A stretch of DNA of 29,638 bases, from NCBI GenBank assembly GCA_003452395.1, contig DMOI01000008.1:1-29638 (forward strand), given 5' to 3'. The translations under genes were made by a program, and so were the position numbers. Shown piece by piece: positions 22,847-29,638 of the stretch (positions within the stretch are counted from its first letter, which is position 1; every line of letters starts with the position of its first letter). The notes below the pieces were generated by a model. That model made no database searches. It saw only the letters and a program-made list of their open reading frames with translations, and was not told where the DNA came from. This DNA comes from Clostridiales bacterium (GTDB lineage: Bacteria > Bacillota > Clostridia > Lachnospirales > UBA12420).

Positions 22847-23791
22847 TCAGTCAGTAATATCATGTTTAATAGTAGGTAAAGGCTGAGAGTTATAAACTCT
22901 ACTGTAAGGCTCTACAGAATGGGTCAACCATACATTGCCACCTATAGTCGAATCATGTCCGATTTTCGTATCACCACCGAGAACTGTAGCTCCTGCATAT
23001 ATGACGACATTATCTTCAATATCAGGATGTCGTTTCACAGATTTGACAGGATTACCCTCTTCATCTAACTGAAAACTTTTTGCACCTAACGTAACTCCTT
23101 GATATATTTTTACATTGTTACCTATAGTACAAGTCTCACCAATAACAATTCCAGTTCCATGATCCATAAAAAAATTCTCCCCTATTTTTGCGCCAGGATG
23201 AATGTCTATGCCTGTAAGTTGATGAGCATATTCAGATATTATCCTAGGAATCAACGGAACCTCTAAATCATACAATACATGTGTAATTCTATATATACTT
23301 AGCGCCTCTATAGAAGGATAACTTAAAAGAATCTCCTCATAAGAATGAGCAGCAGGATCTCCCGTGTATGCGGCCTGAATATCAGAATTGAGTAACTTTC
23401 TTATTTCTGGCATTTTATCAATAAGTTTCATAGTAACTTCATATGCCTTATCCTTGCATTTTCGACAGTTTGCACTTTGACAATCAAGGGTTTCGCAATT
23501 ATTTGTTAAAGCCCTTTCGATTAAATTATTAATAAGAGTTGCGGCAACCCTTAAATTATTTCCAATAATAATATTGATATTATCTTCATCAATAGGGTGT
23601 TTCTCATAAACTCCAGGAAAAAGAGCACATCGGAGGTTGAAAATCACTTTATATACTATCTCCTTCCCAGCAAATCCAATAGTTTTATTTTTAAAAAAAT
23701 AATCCTTATTAATTTCTTCAAGTAATTCTGAAATATAAGGAACTCGCACGTTGAGCCAATAGTTAAGTTCGATAATACCACTCCCATTCAA
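22847..23791 (-). CDS. cysE: Serine O-acetyltransferase (CysE/EpsC type)
   Basis: This 314-residue enzyme makes O-acetylserine from serine and acetyl-CoA, the first step of cysteine synthesis. An N-terminal helical domain (to about 180, with a CxxxxC..CRKC cysteine cluster near 118-132) precedes the left-handed beta-helix of hexapeptide repeats: GIDIHPGAKIGENFFMDHGT, then GIVIGETCTIGNNVKIYQGV and TLGAK, with the catalytic His in the DHGTG segment. A loop with KRHPDIEDNVVIYAGATVLG is typical. The long form of about 310 residues is common in clostridia and Bacteroidetes. The start is doubtful: TTG 23791 has no ribosome binding site ahead, while a good one (GGGAGTGG) lies just after it, so translation may begin at an ATT or ATC codon 15-18 bases in, or be leaderless. 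Confidence 0.9.
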   Translation of the reverse strand: MNGSGIIELNYWLNVRVPYISELLEEINKDYFFKNKTIGFAGKEIVYKVIFNLRCALFPGVYEKHPIDEDNINIIIGNNLRVAATLINNLIERALTNNCETLDCQSANCRKCKDKAYEVTMKLIDKMPEIRKLLNSDIQAAYTGDPAAHSYEEILLSYPSIEALSIYRITHVLYDLEVPLIPRIISEYAHQLTGIDIHPGAKIGENFFMDHGTGIVIGETCTIGNNVKIYQGVTLGAKSFQLDEEGNPVKSVKRHPDIEDNVVIYAGATVLGGDTKIGHDSTIGGNVWLTHSVEPYSRVYNSQPLPTIKHDITD

Positions 23792-23863
23792 TATATATTT
23801 ATAATATATGTATGCAAGGAAATTTATTTTATTTTAGAAATTAAAATTCAACAAAAAGATTAC

Positions 23864-23892
23864 TTGCAAAAGAAATAGAAATACATTATAAT
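23864..23892 (+). promoter_or_regulatory. Sigma-A type promoter for the Rpn-type gene
   Basis: TTGCAA (23864-23869), a 17-base spacer and TATAAT (23887-23892), 34 bases before GTG 23927. Confidence 0.7.
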
Positions 23893-23926
23893 ATAAGTAC
23901 AAACTAATAACAAAGGGGAGATTTGA

Positions 23927-24886
23927 GTGGCAATAGGGAAAAACAGATTAATGGATCCTAAAGTGGATTATGTGTTCAAATTAATATTTGGTCTTGATAA
24001 AGATGAATGTAGGATAGCGCTAAGAGGATTATTAAATAGTATATTAAATTTAGAAGGAGAAGAAAGAATAAAAGAAATAATTTATTTAAATCCATATCTA
24101 GATAAGCATTATGAGGAAGATAAACAGTCTATATTAGATATAAAAGTAAAAACAAATAAGGGAGAAAAAATTGATATTGAGATGCAGCTTGTAAGTTATG
24201 AAAACCTTAAAAAACGATTTTTATATTATTGGTCAAAATTGTATATAGATGACTTTAAAAGTGGTGAAGACTATGAAAAATTAAATAAAGTAATACAAAT
24301 AATAATAGTAAAAGACGATTTAATACAAGAAATAAAGAAGTATCATACGAAATATAAAATAAAAGAAGTAGAAGAAAACTTTGAATATATAAATGACATG
24401 GAGCTACATATAATAGAATTAGGAAAGTTTTTTGATAACGAAAAGAATGTAGAAAAAATGGATAGACTAGAAAGATGGTTGACATTTCTAAAAGATGCGG
24501 ATGACGAGAGTAAAAAAATAGTAATAGAGAAAATAATAGAGAGAGAGGAGGAAATAAAAATGGCACATGAAACATTAGAACAAGTCAGTCAAGATGCTAT
24601 TGAAAGAGACAGAGCATTAAGAAGAGCCATATTTTTATCAGATATGACATCAATGAGAAATGAAGCTAGGAGAAAAGGAATGGCAGAAGGAAAAGCAGAA
24701 GGAAAAGCAGAAGGAAAAGCAGAAGGAAAAGCGGAAGGAAAAGCGGAAGAAAAAAGAAAAAGGAATAGGATGATAGTGAGGAATATGTTGAATAATAAAT
24801 TTACAAAAGCTCAGATAGCTGAATATACAGGACTTAGCGAAGAAGAGATAGCTGAAGCGACAAATCGTGTAAGAGAAGAAGATTAA
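23927..24886 (+). CDS. Rpn-family PD-(D/E)XK nuclease / putative transposase-like protein with an AEGK tandem repeat
   Basis: This 319-residue protein belongs to the PDDEXK_2 / Rpn family, described as recombination-promoting nucleases and often annotated as transposases. The family start DPKVDYVFKLIFG (10-22) is clear. The catalytic set lies at D71 (SILDIKVKTNKGEK) and E85-x-Q87 (IDIEMQ). The middle is helical and charged. Residues about 253-276 are five AEGK units plus AEEK, encoded by six 12-base repeats at 24683-24754. After the repeat comes a helix-turn-helix-like end (FTKAQIAEYTGLSEEEIAEA). GTG 23927 has AAGGGGAG upstream. Many Clostridia carry many copies of this family. No inverted repeats bound it here, so I call a family member and not a complete element. 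Confidence 0.88.
   Translation: MAIGKNRLMDPKVDYVFKLIFGLDKDECRIALRGLLNSILNLEGEERIKEIIYLNPYLDKHYEEDKQSILDIKVKTNKGEKIDIEMQLVSYENLKKRFLYYWSKLYIDDFKSGEDYEKLNKVIQIIIVKDDLIQEIKKYHTKYKIKEVEENFEYINDMELHIIELGKFFDNEKNVEKMDRLERWLTFLKDADDESKKIVIEKIIEREEEIKMAHETLEQVSQDAIERDRALRRAIFLSDMTSMRNEARRKGMAEGKAEGKAEGKAEGKAEGKAEEKRKRNRMIVRNMLNNKFTKAQIAEYTGLSEEEIAEATNRVREED
24683..24754 (+). repeat. Six 12-base tandem repeats inside the Rpn-type gene
   Basis: Units of GCAGAAGGAAAA, four identical, then GCGGAAGGAAAA and GCGGAAGAAAAA, encode (AEGK)5-AEEK. The DNA is nearly identical between units, which points to recent slippage. Copy number probably varies between strains. Confidence 0.9.
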
Positions 24887-24918
24887 GTAGTTTTTAAAAT
24901 ACACAGATAAAAATGTAC

Positions 24919-24982
24919 AAGAAACAGGCTTGATAAATAGACAATATATAAGTTTGTTTATTTGTTGGGCCGTTTCTTTTTG
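24919..24982 (+). terminator. Long hairpin terminator after the Rpn-type gene
   Basis: AAGAAAC-A-GGC (from 24919) pairs with GGCCGTTTCTT (to about 24978), and the inner AAATAGACAA pairs with TTGTTTATTT, followed by CTTTTTG. Confidence 0.65.
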
Positions 24983-24997
24983 TATAAATAAAAAATA

Positions 24998-25026
24998 TTG
25001 AATTTCTATTATAACTATGCTATAGT
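24998..25026 (+). promoter_or_regulatory. Promoter of the aromatic amino-acid operon, with a palindrome over the -10
   Basis: TTGAAT (24998-25003), a 17-base spacer and TATAGT (25021-25026). TAACTAT (25012-25018) and ATAGTTA (25022-25028) form a perfect 7-bp inverted repeat with a GCT centre that covers the -10, a possible operator. No T-box or other riboswitch is seen in the roughly 90-base leader. Confidence 0.6.
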
Positions 25027-25124
25027 TACAAAACATAAATAACAGATAACAGATAATAAATAGTAGAGAATGAATAATATAATTATCTAATTTGTACTTT
25101 TAACTTTGAAAAACAGGAGGGCGT

Positions 25125-26207
25125 ATGAATAATATAGGAATTATAGGACTTGGATTAATGGGTGGTTCAATAGCTAAGACCCTCAGGAAAAGTAAGAAAG
25201 TTAGTGAAATAGTTGCATTTGATTGTAATGAAGAAACGTTGAAACGGGCGTTTGATGACAAAGTTATTGATGGATACTCTACAAACATAAATGAAAAATT
25301 TGCGAATTCAGATATTGTTTTTATATGTACGCCAGTTAGTTTTATATGTGATTATATAACACAATTAGCTAAATACATAAAAAATGATTGTATAATAACT
25401 GATATAGGTAGTACTAAGTCAACTATAGTTGGAACATTTGAAAACACTGAAAGTAATCTGTTATTTGTAGGTGGACATCCTATGGTGGGCTCAGAAAAAA
25501 TAGGTTATGAAAATTCGAAAGATTTTCTATTTGAAAATGCATATTATATTATTACTAAATCATTAAATACTGATCAATGTGCACTAGATAAAGTGAACGA
25601 TATAGTACTTGAGCTAAAAGCCATACCGATAATAATTGATGCTAGCAAGCATGATTTTATAACTGCTGCAATTAGCCACGTTCCTCATATAATAGCATCA
25701 GCACTTGTAAATATGGTAGAGGTACTTGATGATAAAGAAGAATATATGCATAGATTAGCAGCTGGGGGCTTTAAGGATATTACAAGAATAGCATCAGCGA
25801 GTCCTATAATGTGGGAAAATATATGTATGGAAAACAAACAAGAAGTTTTAAAGGTGTTAGATAAATTTTTTGAAATAATATATGATTTTAGAGAAAGCTT
25901 AACCATAAATGATAATAATGAAATTGTAGATTTTTTTTCAAAAGCTAAGGAATATAGAGATAGTTTTAAAAATATTAATTCTGTTTATAATGTAGCATAT
26001 GATTTTATGGTAGAAATTGAAGATAAGCCAGGCATTATAGCAGATGTTGCAACGATACTCAGTAGCAATAATATAAATATTAAAAATATTGAGGTTGTAA
26101 ATAACAGAGAACATGTTGAAGGAATCCTTAAGATTTTAGTAGAAAATCAAGAAGCTAAGGATATAAGTATTGAAGTTTTACAAAATAAGGGTTATAATAC
26201 ATTCTAA
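25125..26207 (+). CDS. tyrA: Prephenate dehydrogenase with C-terminal ACT domain
   Basis: This 360-residue NAD-dependent enzyme turns prephenate into 4-hydroxyphenylpyruvate for tyrosine synthesis. The Rossmann motif GLGLMGGS is at residues 8-15. The catalytic region GGHPMVGSEKIGYENS (about 117-132) and ISHVPHIIASALVN (about 187-200) contains the conserved His residues. Residues about 290-355 are an ACT domain (EDKPGIIADVATILSSNNIN), which in relatives binds tyrosine for feedback inhibition. It is the first gene of a tight operon. AGGAGGG precedes ATG 25125. The aminotransferase start lies 34 bases after its stop. Confidence 0.95.
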   Translation: MNNIGIIGLGLMGGSIAKTLRKSKKVSEIVAFDCNEETLKRAFDDKVIDGYSTNINEKFANSDIVFICTPVSFICDYITQLAKYIKNDCIITDIGSTKSTIVGTFENTESNLLFVGGHPMVGSEKIGYENSKDFLFENAYYIITKSLNTDQCALDKVNDIVLELKAIPIIIDASKHDFITAAISHVPHIIASALVNMVEVLDDKEEYMHRLAAGGFKDITRIASASPIMWENICMENKQEVLKVLDKFFEIIYDFRESLTINDNNEIVDFFSKAKEYRDSFKNINSVYNVAYDFMVEIEDKPGIIADVATILSSNNINIKNIEVVNNREHVEGILKILVENQEAKDISIEVLQNKGYNTF

Positions 26208-26241
26208 TGTGATAAAAAAACTTATAAAAGGTGGTATGACA

Positions 26242-27333
26242 ATGTATTTTAGAAAAATATTAGAAGAAATAAAGGCTTATGTACCAGGGAAATCTATAGA
26301 AGAAATACAAAGAGAATTCAATATAAATAAGATCGCAAAACTGGCTTCAAATGAAAACCCATATGGTTGTTCACAGGGAGTTCTACAGTGTTTGAATGAT
26401 GTCAAAAATATTGAAGAATATCCAGATAATAATTGCACCAAGTTAAGAGAGATGTTAGCACAAAAACATAATATAAAAGAAACACAATTAATATTTGGTG
26501 ACGGATCAGTTGAAATATTATCGATGATTTCACAGGTATTTATAGGTCCTGATGATGAGGTAATAACCTGTACACCTTCGTTTTCTAGTTACTTTACGCA
26601 AGCAAAACTTATGGGTGGAAAAGTTATAGGAATACCTCTAAGTAATGATGTTTTTGATTTGAAAGGAATTATAAATAAAATAACTGATAGAACTAAATTA
26701 ATATACATTGGAAATCCAAACAACCCGACTGGTACTATAATAACAGTAGACGAACAACTAGACTTTTTGAAAAGTGTACCTAAAAATATAGCTGTTGTGT
26801 TAGATGAAGCATATTATGAATATGTAACTGATAAACAATACCCAAATTCAATAAGTTTCTTAAATGAATTTGAAAATATAATAATATTAAGAACATTTTC
26901 CAAGGCTTATGGACTAGCTGGATTTAGGGTAGGTTATGGAATTGCGAGTGAGGAAATGGTAGTAGAGTTAAATAAAGTAAGAAATCCATTTAACGTTTCG
27001 ACATTAGCACAAAATGCAGCATGTAAGGCACTCATGGATAAGGAATTTATAGAAATGGTAGTAAAAAATAATACACAAGTTTTAAATTACATGTACGAGC
27101 AACTTGATAGGCTAGATATTTCATATATATCTTCACAGACAAATTTTATAATGATAGATTGTAGGAGAAATGGTATGAAAGTATCACAGGAATTATTAGA
27201 AAGAGGTTTTATAGTCAGACCAGGCTTTCCATTAATGGATGATTATATAAGGGTTTCTATTGGTACGTTGGAGCAAATGAAGGAATTTATAGTAGTTTTG
27301 GACAGACTGATAAATGAAGGAGAAAAACAATGA
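26242..27333 (+). CDS. hisC: Aminotransferase, HisC-like, probably an aromatic amino-acid aminotransferase
   Basis: This 363-residue PLP enzyme is of fold type I. PNNPTGT (159-165) binds the phosphate, LDEAYYEY (187-194) holds the PLP-contacting Asp, RTFSKAYGLAGFRVGYG (217-233) contains the Schiff-base Lys221 and the substrate-binding Arg. Sequence type is histidinol-phosphate aminotransferase. Placed between tyrA and pheA it most likely makes Phe and Tyr from the keto acids, and it may also serve histidine synthesis, since HisC-like enzymes often do both. ATG 26242 is preferred because AAGGTGG is 7 bases upstream; the longer frame from 26170 would start inside tyrA. Its stop overlaps pheA by 4 bases (ATGA). 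Confidence 0.9.
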   Translation: MYFRKILEEIKAYVPGKSIEEIQREFNINKIAKLASNENPYGCSQGVLQCLNDVKNIEEYPDNNCTKLREMLAQKHNIKETQLIFGDGSVEILSMISQVFIGPDDEVITCTPSFSSYFTQAKLMGGKVIGIPLSNDVFDLKGIINKITDRTKLIYIGNPNNPTGTIITVDEQLDFLKSVPKNIAVVLDEAYYEYVTDKQYPNSISFLNEFENIIILRTFSKAYGLAGFRVGYGIASEEMVVELNKVRNPFNVSTLAQNAACKALMDKEFIEMVVKNNTQVLNYMYEQLDRLDISYISSQTNFIMIDCRRNGMKVSQELLERGFIVRPGFPLMDDYIRVSIGTLEQMKEFIVVLDRLINEGEKQ

Positions 27334-28142
27334 AGGTTGGATATCTAGGACCAGTTGGTACATATTGTTATGAAGCCTGTAGCACATATACAAGTGGCAA
27401 GTACGAGATGCAGCCATATAAAACTATCAGAGAGACGATAACGGCTGTTGTATTAGGACAAGTTGATAAATGCATTGTTCCTATAGAAAATTCGATAGAA
27501 GGAAGCGTTAACCAAACGATAGATACCATTTTAGAAAACGATGAGTTGACTATAGAGGGAGAGCTAGTTTTGCCAATAAACCATTATCTTCTGTCAGTAG
27601 AAACGCTAGAGTTAAAAAATGTAAAACAGATATACTCACATCCTCAAGCATTAGCACAATGCAGGAAATTTATTTCAAACAATATGATAGACGCAGAAAT
27701 AATAGAAACAGCTAGCACTGCTTTAGCCGCAAAAGAGATTTATAGATTTCCAAATTCGGTTGCTATAGCTAATAAAGCATGTGCAGAAGTTTATAATTTA
27801 AAAATAATAAAAGAAAATATACAAGACGAATCTACAAATCAAACTAGGTTTATACTAATATCCTTAAAAAGTGATCAACAAAGGCAATACGCCAAAACAT
27901 CAATAATATTTTCTACATTAAACAGCCCAGGTGCATTATATAGGGTTTTAGGATTATTCAATTTATTTGAGATAAACCTAACAAAAATAGAATCAAGACC
28001 AGCAAAAACAAAAATCGGGGAATATATTTTTTTAGTTGATTTTGAAGGAGATAAGGAAGAAGAGCATATAAAAATATTGCTAAATCATATCAAAAGAGCA
28101 TGTTCTTACCTTAGAATATTGGGGTCATATGATATGATTTAA
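27330..28142 (+). CDS. pheA: Prephenate dehydratase with ACT domain
   Basis: This 270-residue enzyme turns prephenate into phenylpyruvate. The catalytic half shows GYLGPVGTY at the start, VPIENSIEGSVNQT (50-63) and STNQTRF (168-174) with the essential Thr-Arg-Phe. The ACT regulatory half has NSPGALYRVLGLF (198-210) and ESRP (221-224), the two segments that bind phenylalanine in relatives, so feedback inhibition is expected. There is no chorismate mutase domain on this chain; a separate one follows 7 bases downstream. Translation is coupled to the aminotransferase by an ATGA overlap. Confidence 0.96.
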   Translation: MKVGYLGPVGTYCYEACSTYTSGKYEMQPYKTIRETITAVVLGQVDKCIVPIENSIEGSVNQTIDTILENDELTIEGELVLPINHYLLSVETLELKNVKQIYSHPQALAQCRKFISNNMIDAEIIETASTALAAKEIYRFPNSVAIANKACAEVYNLKIIKENIQDESTNQTRFILISLKSDQQRQYAKTSIIFSTLNSPGALYRVLGLFNLFEINLTKIESRPAKTKIGEYIFLVDFEGDKEEEHIKILLNHIKRACSYLRILGSYDMI

Positions 28143-28158
28143 ATGGAGGATGGAGCTT

Positions 28159-28641
28159 ATGTCATTACAATTAGTAAGAGAAGAATTAAATATGTTAGAT
28201 GGTCTTATAAAAAATATGTTAGTACTAAGAATGTCATTGATACCAATAGTTGCAGAGATAAAACTGAAAGGTAACTTACCAATGTTTCAACCAGACAGAG
28301 AAAATCAAATGTATAAAGAAATGGAAGAATTCAGCAGAAAAACAGGAATAGATAATAAGTTGGTAAGTGAGATGTATAAGCTAATCATGACAAATGCTAA
28401 AAATATTCAATATGATATGGAGAAAAATATACCACCATATAATATAGAAGTACAAGCAGACGAAGACATGAGGAAAGAGTTGAATCATACATTTGAAGCA
28501 TTAGAGAGTATAATAAAAGAAGATATTTCGGTTGTCTTCGATAAGTTCAATGATATAATTGAAGATGATAGAATAGATGCTAAAAATATTTCGGAGTTAG
28601 GTACATATTATTATCAAAATAAGATATTGAGGAACAAATAA
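28159..28641 (+). CDS. Chorismate mutase (AroQ / CM type II)
   Basis: This is a 160-residue all-helical enzyme that makes prephenate from chorismate. The N-terminal 85 residues fit the AroQ fold: REELNMLDGLIKNMLVLRMS (the LxxIDxxIxxLLxxR pattern), VAEIKLKGNLPMFQPDREN (VAxxK..... .DxxRE) and ISxxxx-like IDNKLVSEMYKLIM. After the mutase core there is a tail of about 75 charged residues that I do not recognise. ATG 28159 is chosen because GGAGG (28145-28149) is 9 bases away; ATG 28150 touches that site. It completes the operon: its product feeds both the tyrA and pheA enzymes. Confidence 0.9.
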   Translation: MSLQLVREELNMLDGLIKNMLVLRMSLIPIVAEIKLKGNLPMFQPDRENQMYKEMEEFSRKTGIDNKLVSEMYKLIMTNAKNIQYDMEKNIPPYNIEVQADEDMRKELNHTFEALESIIKEDISVVFDKFNDIIEDDRIDAKNISELGTYYYQNKILRNK

Positions 28642-28655
28642 GAGATTGTGAGGCA

Positions 28656-29543
28656 ATGCATATGATATTCAATAAAGTAACGATAACGTCCACAAGTAAC
28701 AAAGCTGATATGATAATAGGTGAATTATATGATCTTGAAATCTATGATTTTGTAGAGAAAAACGAATCAGAAGTTTTTGAGACTAAGGTCTGGACTGATG
28801 ATAGTGAATTGGAAAACCATGTAGGAGATAAACTAGAGATAGAAATTTACTTTGAAAAAGATGAAGAGAAAGTTCAAAGTATAGTAGCAATGTTTAGAGA
28901 TTTTAAAGATATATATGTAGAAGCAAAAGAAGTGAGCGATGCTGCATGGGAAGACGGCTGGAAAGAGCAGTATGCAACAATGAAGTTTGGGGACATTGTT
29001 ATTTCCCCAGCTTGGGAAGATTATGAAGTAAAAGAGAATGAAATACTAATAAAATTAAATGGTGGCATGATTCCTAAAGATGGAGCACACGAGACTACTA
29101 CAATGTGTATAGAACTCGTGAAAGAATATATAAAAAAAGGTGATAAAGTAATAGATATAGGCGCAGGCGATGGAATACTCACGATACTCGCATCAAAACT
29201 TGGAGCAGATAACATTATTGTAAATGAGATAGATGAAGATTTGCTAAAAACAGCAAAGGATAATTTGAAACTGAATAATATAGAAAATATCGAGCTACTG
29301 TATGGGGATTGGTTAAGCATGAGGGGTAATTACGAAGTTGATGTAGTACTAGCCAACATAATATCAGAAGTAGTAATAGATATAAGCAGGTATATAGATA
29401 AGAATATTAAAAAAGGTGGACTCTTCATATCTAGTGGAATAGCAGAAGATAAACTAGATAAAGTACTAAGTGCATTTAAAAAGTTTGAGGTAGTGGAAAT
29501 AAAGGAATTAGGAAAATGGAGAAGCATAGTAGCGAGGATATGA
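28656..29543 (+). CDS. prmA: Ribosomal protein L11 methyltransferase
   Basis: This 295-residue SAM-dependent enzyme trimethylates L11 in relatives. The N-terminal substrate-recognition domain (1-90) is followed by the class I methyltransferase domain: DIGAGDGIL (167-175), VNEIDEDLL (189-197) and VLANIISEVV (231-240), where the LANI block is typical for PrmA. The usual FGTGxHxTT segment before the domain reads PKDGAHETT (140-148), a noticeable change at the first Gly and Thr. Only a weak TGAGG site precedes ATG 28656, which is 14 bases after chorismate mutase, so it is probably translated as the last gene of the aromatic operon. Functional coupling with aromatic synthesis is not known. Confidence 0.9.
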   Translation: MHMIFNKVTITSTSNKADMIIGELYDLEIYDFVEKNESEVFETKVWTDDSELENHVGDKLEIEIYFEKDEEKVQSIVAMFRDFKDIYVEAKEVSDAAWEDGWKEQYATMKFGDIVISPAWEDYEVKENEILIKLNGGMIPKDGAHETTTMCIELVKEYIKKGDKVIDIGAGDGILTILASKLGADNIIVNEIDEDLLKTAKDNLKLNNIENIELLYGDWLSMRGNYEVDVVLANIISEVVIDISRYIDKNIKKGGLFISSGIAEDKLDKVLSAFKKFEVVEIKELGKWRSIVARI

Positions 29544-29564
29544 AAATAACTGGAATTTTTTAAT

Positions 29565-29588
29565 AAGGATAAGTTTGCCTTTTTTGTT
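29565..29588 (+). terminator. Possible weak terminator after prmA
   Basis: AAGG (29565-29568) can pair with CCTT (29578-29581), and a T run follows directly. The stem is short, so this is a weak call. The last bases hold no other feature. Confidence 0.3.
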
Positions 29589-29638
29589 TTCTGAGGTACT
29601 GGGAATTCATTTAGACACATACTAAAAGTTTGATATAA

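Noticed and set aside
23927..24886. Complete insertion sequence around the Rpn-type gene
   Set aside because: No terminal inverted repeats or target-site duplications were seen at its borders; the flanks hold a normal promoter and terminator.
24650..25036. Minus-strand ORF with repeated F-C-F-S units
   Set aside because: It is the complement of the AEGK repeat of the Rpn-type gene; the apparent repeat is an artifact.
25027..25124. T-box or attenuator in the leader of the aromatic operon
   Set aside because: The leader is too short, with no GGTGG-type T-box sequence, no terminator and no Phe/Tyr-rich leader peptide.

Overview
The window looks like a chromosomal segment of an anaerobic, motile, low-GC Clostridia-type Firmicute. 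The evidence is a strongly AT-rich sequence, purine-rich AGGAGG-type ribosome binding sites, many perfectly spaced TTGNNN-17-TATAAT promoters, an [FeFe]-hydrogenase, three chemoreceptors, and lipoproteins with Gram-positive lipoboxes. The species cannot be named from the sequence. No rRNA, tRNA or CRISPR array was seen.

Layout. (1) 1-1700: the truncated end of an RHS/YD-repeat gene, a small orphan ORF behind it, and a TPR protein. (2) 1845-5151: a three-domain CoaD-CoaE-HD fusion protein, a convergent LysR regulator whose 3' end overlaps it by 41 bp, and a decayed HAM1/RdgB-type nucleotide pyrophosphatase gene with an internal deletion. (3) 5300-9391: a YgjP-like zinc metalloprotease and two chemoreceptors, one with several membrane helices and no HAMP, the other soluble with a Cys-containing PAS domain. 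(4) 9400-11850: an accessory patch with repeats, a conserved 44-aa protein, a frameshifted lipoprotein gene, a GNAT acetyltransferase and a decayed secretion-signal fragment on the minus strand. (5) 11845-13980: a glycolipid glycosyltransferase of the CpoA type followed by a flippase-like membrane protein. (6) 14067-17343: a Cys/Gly-rich small protein on the minus strand, a membrane-anchored hypothetical protein, a two-cluster [FeFe]-hydrogenase with a TSCCCP active-site motif, and an acidic protein with a Cys/His tail. (7) 17498-22313: an exported phosphodiester-glycosidase-like protein, a Cache chemoreceptor followed by an orphan solute-binding lipoprotein, and an anchored rhodanese. (8) 22314-22846: an intergenic region with a consensus promoter and a perfect intrinsic terminator about 215 bp apart and no ORF between them, which is a probable structured non-coding RNA, followed by a palindromic repeat. 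(9) 22847-29543: serine acetyltransferase (minus), an Rpn-type PD-(D/E)XK protein with an AEGK tandem repeat, and an operon tyrA - aminotransferase - pheA - chorismate mutase - prmA for phenylalanine and tyrosine synthesis.

The clearest functional units are the aromatic amino-acid operon, in which chorismate mutase, prephenate dehydrogenase, prephenate dehydratase and an aminotransferase together give Phe and Tyr from chorismate; the glycosyltransferase/flippase-like pair for membrane glycolipid; and the Cache receptor/binding-protein pair for sensing. The most unusual items are the CoaD-CoaE-HD fusion, the unassigned RNA at 22426-22641 and the hydrogenase with the extra active-site cysteine. 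Several broken genes (RHS end, HAM1, lipoprotein, minus-strand signal-peptide fragment) show local decay.
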